A stretch of 64,000 nt of DNA from Purpureocillium takamizusanense (Eukaryota > Ascomycota > Sordariomycetes > Hypocreales > Ophiocordycipitaceae). Position numbers and translations under genes: made by a program. Numbering within the stretch: position 1 is the stretch's first letter; each line of letters starts with the position of its first letter. Under the pieces are notes generated by a model that saw only the letters and a list, made by a program, of their open reading frames with translations, made no database searches and was not told the DNA's origin. Below, piece after piece: positions 47,710-57,766 of this stretch. Where the stretch lies: assembly GCF_022605165.1 (NCBI RefSeq), contig NC_063075.1:372001-436000 (forward strand). The letters run 5' to 3'.

Positions 47710-48333
47710 GGCCCTCGCTGCTCCCCGGTGCTGCCCTTACTGCCATGTCTGCTATTGCCGTCTTCGCCATCGCTGCGATGGATCCTATGACTATTTTTGC
47801 AGCTTTTCAAAGCTCCCTGTCTTGATGGCGACGCTTTGCTCGCCATGCCAGTAGTGTCGCTATAATTCTGAACACCAGGGCTGCGCGCGAAGCATACTAT
47901 TCGTGGTAGTTTGGTGGCGGCTGATTGCCCTGGCTGGAGCTAGGGTGCCCCAACGAACCAAGACTTTTGCTTACAAGCTTGATGAAGCCTGTCCTTGGGT
48001 AGGGAGTACTAATACCTGGATAAAATTGCTTGGCAGATCCAAATTTAGGACGGAGCATGCTTCAACCTCCAGAACTCGAACCCTCTGCGGGTACTCCGGC
48101 GGGCTACGGGCTGGGAGACCGGCCAAGCGGCCAAGCGGATAGCAAACTCACCCCAGTGCTGCGCGATAAGTCAATTGAGCTTCTGACTCTTGGCGTAAAC
48201 AACGGACCAGCATTGGGATGGGGGCGAGTCGAGAGTCGAGACCCGGTTCTGATCCCAAGCTGATTGTAAGCCATCACGACAATCATGCCGCTCCCAAGAA
48301 AAGAGACATTGCGTCGCCCCTTTAATGTCTTCT

Positions 48334-48340
48334 ATAAAGT
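48334..48340 (+). promoter_or_regulatory. TATA box of the GH24 lysozyme gene
   Basis: TATAAAG lies 136 bp before the ATG at 48476, a normal distance for fungal genes with a leader of about 100 nt. Confidence 0.45.
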
Positions 48341-48475
48341 GCGTCTGCGATCTTCATATCAATTGACTGGAATCAGAAGATCTGCTCATACGCGATCGGT
48401 TTGGTTCAATACTGTACGCCACAACCCCTCGACCAGGCGAAACTTGTGAAGTCCGACCGATTTGATCCTTCCACA

Positions 48476-49291
48476 ATGAGAATCGCGAGCGCATCTGCTC
48501 TGGCCGTAGCCATGGCCTCGTCGCTAGTCAGCGCGTACCCCATCACCGGAACCACAGTCAACTGCCGAGCCGAACCCAACACGAGCTCCGCGGTGAAGAA
48601 GACGTACGAGAAGGGCGTCGACGTCAAGCTGGTGTGCCAGACCGAGGGCCCCGTCATCGAAGGCAACTCCATCTGGGACAAGACTACCGACGGCTGCTAC
48701 GTCGCCGACTACTACGTCAAGACGGGCAAGAACGGCTACGTCACCGACAAGTGCTCTGGCGGCGGCACCCCTAAGCCTCCCTCTGGCGGCTTCTGCAAGG
48801 GCCTCAACGCGGGCGGCGTCGAGTTCATCAAGTCCCACGAGGGCTTCGTCGCCAAGCCCGCGCCCGACCCAGTCGGCCTACCGACCGTCGGCTACGGCCA
48901 TTTGTGCAAGAAGAAGGGCTGCGCCGAAGTCAAATACAAGTTCCCCCTCACCAAGGCAACGGCGTCTCAGCTCCTCAACGACGACATCCCCAATTACACC
49001 AGCTGCTTGGGCAAGGCGCTTAACAGCGGCAAGGTCAAGCTAAACGACAATCAGTGGGCTGCTCTCACTTCCTGGACCTTCAATGTCGGATGCACCAACA
49101 TGCAGACCTCGACCCTGATCAAGCGCCTCAATAAGGGCGACAGCCCCAACACCGTCGCCTCCGAGGAGCTGCCCAAGTGGCGCCTGGGTCAGGGCGGCAA
49201 GATTCTGCCCGGACTTGTCAGGCGCCGCAAGGAGGAGATTGCGCTCTTCAAAAAGGCTTCTTCCAAGCCTGCTTTCCCAAAGTGCCAGTGA
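48476..49291 (+). CDS. Secreted GH24 (T4-type) lysozyme with N-terminal SH3-like domain
   Basis: Intronless, 271 aa. It should hydrolyse bacterial peptidoglycan (muramidase) outside the cell. Residues 1-20 form a signal peptide (MRIASASALAVAMASSLVSA). Residues 21-93 form a small cysteine-containing domain that looks SH3b-like: TVNCRAEPNTSSAVKKTYEK, then the Trp/Cys part and YVKTGKNGYVTDKC. A Gly/Pro linker leads to the catalytic domain at about 106-271. The catalytic residues match T4 lysozyme exactly in spacing: Glu122 (KSHEGF), Asp131 and Thr137 (TVGYGH), corresponding to E11-D20-T26. NQWAALTSWTFNVGC is the family's second motif. GH24 enzymes of this two-domain type are known from several filamentous fungi. 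Start: the ATG at 48476 directly precedes the signal peptide; the frame is open upstream but lacks another credible start. The gene begins a run of secreted hydrolases and regulators. Confidence 0.93.
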   Translation: MRIASASALAVAMASSLVSAYPITGTTVNCRAEPNTSSAVKKTYEKGVDVKLVCQTEGPVIEGNSIWDKTTDGCYVADYYVKTGKNGYVTDKCSGGGTPKPPSGGFCKGLNAGGVEFIKSHEGFVAKPAPDPVGLPTVGYGHLCKKKGCAEVKYKFPLTKATASQLLNDDIPNYTSCLGKALNSGKVKLNDNQWAALTSWTFNVGCTNMQTSTLIKRLNKGDSPNTVASEELPKWRLGQGGKILPGLVRRRKEEIALFKKASSKPAFPKCQ

Positions 49292-50176
49292 AAGATGTAG
49301 GGACTGGGGGAGAGTGACGCCTCATTCCGGCGTTGCTTTAAACTCTGAGGTATATAATGACCCGCTGCTGTAGATATTTGTATATACATAACTTCGCATA
49401 CTGGTACCATATATATGTGTACTGCACCTATCTTTTTACATAAAGTAAATATAGTGTTCTCTTTGAATTTCCTCGGACTGCGCCACGTGATGTCATGTCC
49501 AAGTTTTGGCTCTGCTCCCGTGCCTATGGGGTTTATAGCTCATCCAATATAGCTTTGATCCGATCGACCAAACATAAGGTGTTTTGAATGCCCGATTTGG
49601 CTATTCTTGAAGGTGTATGTGAGCCATGACGCCCCGGCAACACTACCCAGCGCATAGGGAAATTCAAGCCTTGTCTGGAAATCTGACGGAGCAAGAGGGC
49701 TTGTGCCTAGCCCGTCAATACTGTTGGGATAAGACGGATGTTAATATGCACCACACCTTCCGCCAGCGCGAAGATGCTCACTGTAGTCCGTTTTGAGATA
49801 CATGTACTCATAAAGTCGCCAATCGCTGAAGCTTCAAAAGCTCAGATACCCTTAAGTTATTGACATGCTGTCAGGTGAGGTTTCCTTCTCCAAGAATCCA
49901 AGGAGAGCTGTCTCCTCTGCTAAGCAGAGGTCCAATGGGGAGTCATATCTAGCCGCATGAATGCACTGTGAGCCTGTGAGCTCTATAGTCCGGTGAACCC
50001 TCCCAGTTTGTACTGACCTCCAATTAGGGGAAGGCAATAGATCATTAAACCACTTCGAGGGCTATTTGAGCCATATCCAGACGCCTGACACTATTCCCTG
50101 ACTGCAAGAGCTGGTCTGACGGTCGTGCCAAGATAATATTGCCGGTGGACGTCGATTCGATTGTCCTGACTCTCGC
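49292..50176. other. Convergent intergenic region
   Basis: About 885 bp between the ends of the lysozyme gene and the Zn2Cys6 regulator gene. AT-rich near the lysozyme 3' end, as expected for a 3' UTR; no ORF is supported. Confidence 0.5.
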
Positions 50177-52085
50177 CTACATGGGGTGGAGCTCCGCTGG
50201 CCGGGCCCAAAACGGGTCCATGACCTGCTCCATGATGGCATGATCAAAGATTTGCCAGGAGCAATCGAACTCCGCCTCGGCCGTTGCCTGGGCCATGTGG
50301 TTCATGGTTGTGGGGCTTGGAGTGTTGACCGTCTGTAGACTCTGCTCCAGTCGGGACGCAAGCTTATCGCGTAAACTAGGTTTTGGTTCGTTCGTCTCCC
50401 GCAACATGTCCAAATGCATTCGAATGCTTGCGAGGTCTATTAAGGTGTTAAGAGGACGTAGTTGAGTTGATGAACTCTCAGTGAACTCGTACCGTCTGGT
50501 TCGCCAACACCAACCTCAATGCCCTGGATGACAATCAAGGCGGCCCACGTTATCATGACGAGATCCCAGTTTGACCAAATCGACTTATCGTGTAGGTGAA
50601 GCTTAAGAGTGGCCCTAGCGGACAGAAGTAGCTCATGTTGCTCGTTCAGGGTGATGCTGTTGGACTGCAGGTTGCACCCACGGGAGGGATGATAGATGGA
50701 GAGCACAAGCAGGCGGTGCAACACATATTGGCGGAAGACTAGCATTCGCTGTTGGGAGTCCGAGTCGTCTCCCGTCTTTGTAAACTCCACGAGCCAATCG
50801 TCGAGATGTCGCGCCCAGTCCCGGATGACGGCCGCGTCCACTGGCGTGAAGGGATAGGACGGGGCCTGCCCGGTATCAACGGGGTTGTTCGAGAAGCAGG
50901 ACCAGATGGTGGGCAGACCCCGACCGGAAAAATGCGTCAACCCAGTATTCATCATTCGTGATAACCGATATAGTTGATCCCGGTGCGATGTTTGCAGGGC
51001 CGGGAGCGGCGACTCTATCGGTATGATAGGGCACGACAGATGTAGCGACGCGTGTTCGAGGTCGACGATTTGCACCCCGTTGAAGATTCGTTGCCAGTCT
51101 CGGCATCGCTCGTCCATGTGCGGCGGACAATGCTCGAGAATCAGGCGGTATGCGATTGAGATCCATATGCCCGTCTCACGAACGTTTGCCTCGTTCAAGA
51201 GTCCCGCCAGAACAATGCCCAAGACGGTCTGAAATGCCCAGTCTTCCAGAGCTGCGGGCTCATCATCTTCGGATAGTGGGCTTCCGATCTCGCTCCCCGG
51301 GATGCTCAGTTGCGCGATCGCGCAGCACAAGACAGTCAAATATTGTGAAGCAAATGCTGCATCTTCTGGCGAGCCCCGGACACTTGAACAGTACAGCATG
51401 GCCGCCAGGAGGAGCGGCTGCGGGGTAGAGAAGGTCTGCTTGTTGGGAAGGAAATGGAGGCCCGGCATCCTGTCGTGGAACCTGGACAGAGCCTTGTCAG
51501 ATTGAAACCCCACGGCCAGGGTACACTTGATGGTCGAAGGAGGTCGTCTTACGTTTGCCAGAGGTACTTGACCCTGCTCCTCGACCAGAGCGCCGCATCC
51601 CGTGGGCCGGGCGTGCAACGCTCCAAACACGCCACGGCCTCCCACAGGCTCGCAAATGCTACGTCCTGGTCGTTGCTATGTGACTTATCGCTTGCAACCT
51701 CGTGAGAAATGCGTTGCCCAATCTCCGTCACGGGCAAGCCTAGGTGGTCCTCGATGGCCTGCACCCGCCGTAGCAAGTCCTTGGTCACTTCGGAAGAGCC
51801 GGTCAGCTCGGCCAAGGGCAGCGACGCCGGCACCATGAAGGCTGAGGCATTGGCGCGAGGCACAAAAATGCAAGGCAGCCCGGCTCGCTGGCATCGACGA
51901 CATGTTGTGCCATTGTCGAGCCGACACTTCATCTTTTGCCGCCTGCAGTTGACTGCCGGACACGGTAAGCAGGTGAACTTTGTACGATGCAACAGCGAAA
52001 TGAACAACCACTGACTGCAAGCCTTGCGAGCTTTGGGCTCTGTGGGATCATCGTCCATCGCCGAGCCGCTCCCCGTCGGTGACAT
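50177..52085 (-). CDS. Zn2Cys6 binuclear-cluster transcription factor (block regulator 2)
   Basis: Four exons, 52085..52016, 51952..51553, 51481..50493 and 50436..50177, give 572 aa. Intron 1 splits the zinc cluster, which reads KACINCRRQKMKC, seven residues, CRRCQRAGLPC: C-x2-C-x6-C, then C-x2-C-x6-C. A linker and a coiled-coil-like stretch follow (TKDLLRRVQAIEDHLGLPV). The regulatory domain has the fungal middle-homology character: HDRMPGLHFLPNKQTFSTPQ, LLAAMLYCSS, LEDWAFQTVLGIVLAGLLNE, RETGIWISIAYRLILEHCPP, and a C-terminal helix ending DPFWARPAELHPM. The overall layout resembles regulators of the War1/Leu3 class of about 550-600 aa, though I cannot name an orthologue. All three introns are 56-71 nt with GT-AG ends. 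It is divergent from the hexokinase-like gene, so the two share the 970-bp region between them, and the lysozyme gene converges on it from the other side. Confidence 0.86.
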
Positions 52086-53057
52086 GATTGCGTCTGACCT
52101 GTCGCGATGGAGGTGGGCCGTCGCGTGCCTTTGCCCTGCGCAATCACGTCTTTCGCCAAGCTGCTTCGTGCCAGCCTTGTAGTCAAATGTTTGTTATCCG
52201 GCTGTCATGTTCTCCAAGTGAAGGAAGCTGAGTGCCGCTGAGCCACAACAAACCCAACATGAATATGTGCTGTTCACATGACGAAGGGCCACTTGATCGC
52301 GAGTCGCTTCGAAGGCGACGGTCCGAGGGGGCACATGGTTGGCGCAGAGGTCGGGGTAAAGTCCATTTGCGGCCCTGTCGAGAATGAGATAACGGCGTTC
52401 CGTCGCCCAGTCGCAGGATTGCGGGGTTCCCCCAGGTTCGTTCCCTTCTCCACAGAAGCAGGGCCCAGAGTGAAGTGGCGCACTACTCTCCTGACCTTCA
52501 ATTGGGGGCCATGAACCCCTGGACTCATGGGAGGGGCATTGCACTGATGGATAGGGGGAATGCGTTACGGGGAATCGTGGATAGAACTTCATCCCCCACG
52601 TCCCAGATCGGGAATCATTGAGCCTTGTCTCCACGTCTGCTCCGCTCCGAGATGCATCGTGGGGAACTGGCGAACAGACAGCCTCCGGTAAACTACAATT
52701 TGAATCTGGCTGACGCTCGGTCTCTAACAGCGTTTGCCAGAGGGGGGGCGAACTTCGAAGTGACCGGCAATCTTCGGCCGCCCGGCAAACTCCGGCATAA
52801 TCACCGAACCAGCAACCCACTTGCGCGGCCGGCGCCTGTGCCAGCAGGGCCGCTTGAGCCCTCCCGCAATCCCAATGTTATCATCGAGTTGTCGTGTCCG
52901 ACATCCGGCTTCGCCGGTGCGACGTTGCAACTGCGTTTGCGCCGGGTCGGCTTGCGCTACAATTGGACCCGGTGCATCTTCACTTATCTTGTCCAGGTTT
53001 GTCCCTTGATGAACCGGCAAGTGCGCCACGAAACTCTTTTACCCCATTGGCGACCAA
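52086..53057. other. Shared divergent promoter, Zn2Cys6 factor / hexokinase-like gene
   Basis: 972 bp between two divergently transcribed starts. No gene is supported; frames here are short and compositionally random. Co-regulation of the flanking pair is possible. Confidence 0.5.
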
Positions 53058-54758
53058 ATGTCGACGAGCAAGCCCAGTCCCGACGCAGGGCTGCTCACAG
53101 AGGCTAAGAGAATCGCCCAACAGTTCGACCTGAAACCAGATGATATCGCGAGAGCAACAGATCACTGCCTCCGCCAACTACGTATGTATCTCCTGTTCGC
53201 ATCAAGACATTCTTACAAGTTGCATCGACTTGCTGATCCAGCGGTAGAAAACGGTCTTGAGCAACCCGGCGCTACGCAGATCCCTTCTTTCGTGACCAGA
53301 GTGCCAAATGGATCCGAAAAGGGCATTTTCCTCGCCGTCGATCTCGGCGGCACACATTGCCGAGTCTGCTCGGTCAATTTGCACGGGGACTCGACATATA
53401 GGCTGATCCAGGTGAAGCATGTAATCCCTCGCCCCCTCAAGGTCAACCCAAGCCACAAGCCCCTTTTCGCCTTCGTCGCGGACAAGATTGCCGACTTCCT
53501 CCACCAAAACCCAGAGGCAGATGTGGAAAGCGTTGAGGGCAAGACGGTGCAGAGAGATGACTTCCGCCGGCTCGGCTTCACCTTCAGCTTCACCTACGAG
53601 AGCCACTCGCTCTCCAGCGGCACAATGTTGCAGTGGGACAAGGGTTGGGATATTGCCGACGCTCTGGGTAAAGACCCTTGCGAGATGCTTCAAACGGCAA
53701 TCGACGACCTCGAATTGCCCGTGCTTGTGTCAGCCATGACGAGCGACAGTGTCGGGACGTTGATGGCTAGAGCCTACACATCGCCCTGGAGCTCCACGAC
53801 GCTTGTTGGCGCTGTCTTCGGTACCGGGACCAATGCTGCGTACGTGGAGCGTCTGGAGAGCGTCCGCAAGTTGCACTCCCACGATGGCTTTCGCAATCGC
53901 CGTCCGGGAGACTTGATGGTCATGAACACCGAGTGGGGTGCCTGGATTGACGACGACCACACCGTCGTGCCGATGACGCCATACGATGTGCAGTTGGACC
54001 AAGCATCTGCAAACCCAAACAGGCAGATTCTGGAGAAATTGACATCGGGCATGTATCTTGGCGAACTTGCACGCCTCGCAGCGCTTGATTTATACAAGGC
54101 GAAATTATTCGATATGGCCGTCGATGATGACTCCTCGTTATACATGGAAGAAGACGTGGACAGTTCGTTCTTATCTTTGATAGCCGAAGACGAAAACGGA
54201 TCCCTCGAAGAGGCGAGGCGGCACATTTCCGATATCTTGGGTGCACAAAACGTGTCGGTCAATGACGCGCTCGCACTGCGACACATCTCCACAGCCATCG
54301 TCCGACGTGCTGCTCACCTGGCCGGTTCCGCGACTGCTGCGATTGTTCTCCAGTCAGGGCGTCTCGAAGCCATGGATGCAGCGGGAAAGGGCACAGAGAG
54401 TATTTGCCGTGAGCAAGAGGTCACGGGAACACCAAGCTTTTGGTCTAGGACACCTTCCACTATCTGGACATTCGTTCGCAGGGCTTTGAAGTACGTCTTT
54501 TGCTGCTTTGGGGCCAATGATGCAGATTCAGAATGTTCGTCGGGCAAAAACCCGCAATGGATAGATGGATGCGACAGCATCGACATTGGCATTGAGGGGT
54601 CTCTTTTCGAGTTCCATCCTACATTCGAAAAGGAGATGCGGCGGGCCTTCCAGCATATACCGGGGATCGGACTGAACGGGGAGAAACGGATCAAAATTGG
54701 GCTCGCAAAGGACGGCTCAAGTCTAGGTGCTGCGCTCGTCGCGCAATCGGTACAATAG
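53058..54758 (+). CDS. Divergent hexokinase-family protein
   Basis: Open frame of 566 aa; hexokinase fold is clear. The first phosphate motif is VDLGGTHCRV at about residues 94-103 (canonical DLGGTNFRV). Then come LGFTFSFTYESHSLSSGTM, QWDKGWDIADALG, SDSVGTLMARAY with the catalytic Asp at residue 230, FGTGTNAAYVE, NTEWGAW, and the glucose-contact region QILEKLTSGMYLGE. Differences from active enzymes: Asn of the NDTVGT motif is Ser229, and the Thr before the conserved Lys is Asp194. The C-terminal third has an insertion of roughly 60 residues with a Cys/Trp-rich stretch. The segment 53182-53241 has GTATGT...CTGATCCAG ends and is exactly 60 nt and in frame; removing it joins CLRQL to VENGLEQPG and shortens the protein to 546 aa, which fits the family better. 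It may be a non-catalytic regulator of the HxkC/HxkD (XprF) kind or a low-activity glucokinase; sequence alone does not decide. Confidence 0.85.
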   Translation: MSTSKPSPDAGLLTEAKRIAQQFDLKPDDIARATDHCLRQLRMYLLFASRHSYKLHRLADPAVENGLEQPGATQIPSFVTRVPNGSEKGIFLAVDLGGTHCRVCSVNLHGDSTYRLIQVKHVIPRPLKVNPSHKPLFAFVADKIADFLHQNPEADVESVEGKTVQRDDFRRLGFTFSFTYESHSLSSGTMLQWDKGWDIADALGKDPCEMLQTAIDDLELPVLVSAMTSDSVGTLMARAYTSPWSSTTLVGAVFGTGTNAAYVERLESVRKLHSHDGFRNRRPGDLMVMNTEWGAWIDDDHTVVPMTPYDVQLDQASANPNRQILEKLTSGMYLGELARLAALDLYKAKLFDMAVDDDSSLYMEEDVDSSFLSLIAEDENGSLEEARRHISDILGAQNVSVNDALALRHISTAIVRRAAHLAGSATAAIVLQSGRLEAMDAAGKGTESICREQEVTGTPSFWSRTPSTIWTFVRRALKYVFCCFGANDADSECSSGKNPQWIDGCDSIDIGIEGSLFEFHPTFEKEMRRAFQHIPGIGLNGEKRIKIGLAKDGSSLGAALVAQSVQ

Positions 54759-55056
54759 ACGGATCTGTATGTAGAGCATGCAGGCGGATAGAATTGAATA
54801 GATGACGCGAACGATCTGCCTTTGCTTCAAGTCTATCGTTCGGGCTACTCTCCCGCCAATGGCGCCGAATTACACAGAGACTCGATGACCACACTTCGAT
54901 TTTGCATTTCGTCCGAGGCAAGCAGCCCATATCAAAGCGCCAAAAACATAGAATAAATCGTCATTGTATATAGTCGCCACATGTGGCGCGCTCAGAATAG
55001 AAGGGAATACGGATGGCAGCAGTACAGCGCTGCGATAGCCTGGCCCCGTTCGCGAA

Positions 55057-56059
55057 TCACTCCGAGCATTTGTTCGACTTGCAAACCAACTCTCCATCAC
55101 AGTCGTCGTTGGTCGAACATTTGTCGCCGAGACAATGGCCCTCCCAAGAGCAGTCCGAGGTCGGTGGCGTGCCGCCGCCGCCACCACCAATGCGCTGCAC
55201 GAGCTTGTCCCCAACAGTGCCGAGGGAGGCCTCGAACTCGGAAAAGCTCTTGGCATTCCACTTGGCACCATTTGCGCCAGGAACAGCGTCGGACCCAGTG
55301 AAGGCAATGTAGAGAACGTCGTTCTCGTCGTGAGCTGCGTTGCCATTGACAGCGGTACCGTAGCATGCTCGGCCGAGGGCATCAGAGACCTCGCCAATAA
55401 GCGGTGGGCCGTCATCACCGTTGGTATCTCCCCAGACGCCATAGAACTGTCCCATGTTGGTAAGAAGCGTTCTTTGTTGTTCAGCAAGACAAAGTGGCTT
55501 ACCATTTTGTTGCCGCATACCACGGCAACGGTGGACAGAGGCTCGATGCCGTACTGCTCCGGTTTGAACTCGATGTACCCGCTCTTACTACCGTCATTGC
55601 CCAAGACAACGAAGGAATGGATGTACGCATTCAGGTCTTTGATGCCTTTGTTATATCCAGCTACCGTTTCTTGAAAGGTTGTTTGAGGCTGAGTGTCCCC
55701 TGAAGAGTCACAACTACCGTCACCATCACCAAGAGCACCGTCGCAGTCTATATCCATGTTCACCAAGTTGCCGTTCTTGCCCTGAAGATACATGATTCTG
55801 TAGTCTGTGAGGTGATCGCCACAGTACCCAAAGTCTGGAAGTAGAAGGCATAGTCAGCAGCCTGCACTGGTTGTATATAGTTCTGAATATTCTCACTCTT
55901 GGAATCCCCCTCCTGGCTATAGAATCCACCCTTCAGTTGGTTCTTGCAAGACCCCTGACTGCGGATGGAATTGTATAGGTCCTTTACGTTTTGGGGTACA
56001 TCGCGAGCGGTGGTAGAAGGGGCCACCAGAAGCCCAGCCAATACAAAAAATTGCAGCAT
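55057..56059 (-). CDS. Secreted GH75 endo-chitosanase with C-terminal Cys-rich module
   Basis: Three exons, 56059..55897, 55834..55503 and 55446..55057, give 294 aa. It cleaves chitosan outside the cell. Residues 1-18 are a signal peptide (MLQFFVLAGLLVAPSTTA), followed by the mature start RDVPQNVKDLYNSIRSQG and CKNQLKGGFYS. The GH75 core is unmistakable: FGYCGDHLTDYRIMYLQGKN, NMDIDCDGALGDGDGSC, GDTQPQTTFQETV, YIHSFVVLGND, YGIEPLSTVAVVCGNKM, VWGDTNGDDGPPLIGEVS and LYIAFTGSDAVPG. Asp172 and Glu184 probably correspond to the catalytic pair. After the core, a Gly-rich linker leads to about 32 residues with six cysteines (from DCSWEGHCLGDKCST to the end), a small disulfide module of unknown function, possibly substrate-binding. 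It is convergent with the hexokinase-like gene, with under 300 bp between the stops. Confidence 0.93.
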
Positions 56060-57766
56060 GCTGTCCACGTTGATACGAATTGGTGCAGTGGTGTTAGAGA
56101 ATACTTTGAATCGACAATCTTTGCGATCACAACTGGGCATCAATGAAGCTCGGGTTGGGATGAAGCGCCGGTTATATACATCCAAGTTTTCCATGACACT
56201 GCCAGCGTCTTCAACATGTACCGTCTATTCGCTTTTAATCCCATGCGAGTGCATCATATCCGCAAATCGTCGTTGTGGCCCGATCTGGCCTCGGTGTACG
56301 TCCCCCATGTCCTTGCCGGGGCTGATCTACGGTGAAATGACCGGAGCCCGTGGCTGATCTGGCCGGCATATGCATCAAACTTCCAAGCTAGCAACCCTAC
56401 GATATCCAAGATCTGGCCTACCTCCGGGCGCTTCCCCGAATTTCCCCGGATTCGGCACGTCGTTGCCGCTCGATGCATGGGATTGTAGCTTCGAATGCAA
56501 CGGCGATCTGGATTGGCAGCATGAGTCTAATTCCACCAATGAGATGCATCTCGATTAATCTTGTTCAGTGAAGGCGGGTTTACGCTAATAAAAATAGAGA
56601 CAGTGTGTCTGAAGGTCGTTTTTCGTGTATAAAGCAGGATATGCCCCTTTTAAGAAGTTAATCACCTGTTTGTTAGGTCAATGGCAGGACGGTAGCATAC
56701 ATCCAGGCAAGCGCATTGGGGCAACCTTGTGTGTGGACATAAGGTCACCTGATTGCGCCAATAAATTAGAGAAACCACGTTGACCATAATTAAAGCTTCA
56801 CCGTGATGCGCATGGCAGGAGGATTGACGCGCGTTGATGCATTGGGTGTGGGTTGTGCCACCACGGAGCGCCCATTCGTACTACTCACAGATTGGAATCA
56901 CCGGGTGCCATTGCGCCATGACCGCTCATCAGGCAGCTAAGGTTGGCCTCGGCTCAGCATCAACCAACAAAACCCACGCTGCATGAGGCAGCGAATGACA
57001 ACATGGACAGGCCAGAGTTGAATTCCCCTTTGCATCACGCTCAAGGTTCCAAGCTTGTTGGCCCTAGGGTAAGACGACTCCATGCCGCCAAAGCCCCCTA
57101 GCTAGATGCACAAGTCCTGTGCATGTGTGCCTGTACAGAAGTAGCCCCAGCGTTCAATGTTCACGTGTCAGCGACTGGAACAAACTCTGGGCCTCCTGCA
57201 GAGGAAGGATAGGTTATGCCGAGCGCGAGCCCGACAGCACAGTTGTTAAACGCTCTGATATGCACGAGATAGTGAACAGAAACAACAACAAAGAGCAACG
57301 AATGAGCAGGGCTTTTCAATGTTGCGTAGATGAATGACCGCTTCGTGCCGCGCCTCGCCTCACGCAAGCCGGAGCTACCCCTTGCCGATAAACGCGCATT
57401 ACGGGGACGGTGATTCGGCGTGGGAGGCGGACGGGGTCCGCTCACAGGCCGCGATTTAGTTACATGCACGGGGCTGGGGAGCCTCGGGAGGCCGAAGATT
57501 CCCAGCCACATCCACCGAGGCGGCAGGGTTCCGCTCGCAGCGGGGCAGCTCGCGCCGGGCACAGAGGCCACGCCGCCAGTTTAGTTTTAAACAAGGGAGG
57601 CCGTTTCCCACCGAAAATTTCCCCTGGGGACCCGGCTTCACCACCCGTTTGTTTCCCTCTCTCATCACAGCCTTCCAGGTGGCAGGCAGCCATTAGCACA
57701 CTCGAGCTGAGCGGAATCGCACCAGTAGCAATTGCCCATCTCGCCTTTGGATAGCTAGCTTCCATC
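56060..57766. other. 1.7-kb divergent intergenic region
   Basis: Holds the promoters of the minus-strand chitosanase and the plus-strand sphingolipid methyltransferase. Frames on both strands are short and featureless. A TATA element for the chitosanase lies at 56172-56178. Confidence 0.5.
56172..56178 (-). promoter_or_regulatory. TATA box of the chitosanase gene
   Basis: TATATAA on the minus strand, about 113 bp upstream of the chitosanase ATG (56059). Confidence 0.45.

Larger units (their letters stand above)
46920..48475. other. 1.55-kb intergenic region upstream of the lysozyme gene
   Basis: No gene is supported. Around 47620-47720 there is a GC-rich run of imperfect 9-bp units (GGCTCTCGT type) that opens spurious Ala/Leu/Val-rich and Glu/His/Ser-rich frames on opposite strands. 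The last 150 bp carry a TATA box for the lysozyme gene. Confidence 0.5.

Noticed and set aside
47462..47854. Ala/Leu/Val-rich plus frame and Glu/His/Ser-rich minus frame
   Set aside because: Both come from the same 9-bp tandem repeat; neither has a gene structure.
48062..48140. tRNA-like look on the minus strand (GGGTTCGAG box and GGCC-rich A-box-like part)
   Set aside because: The acceptor arm does not pair and the T-loop would have eight bases; no cloverleaf can be drawn.
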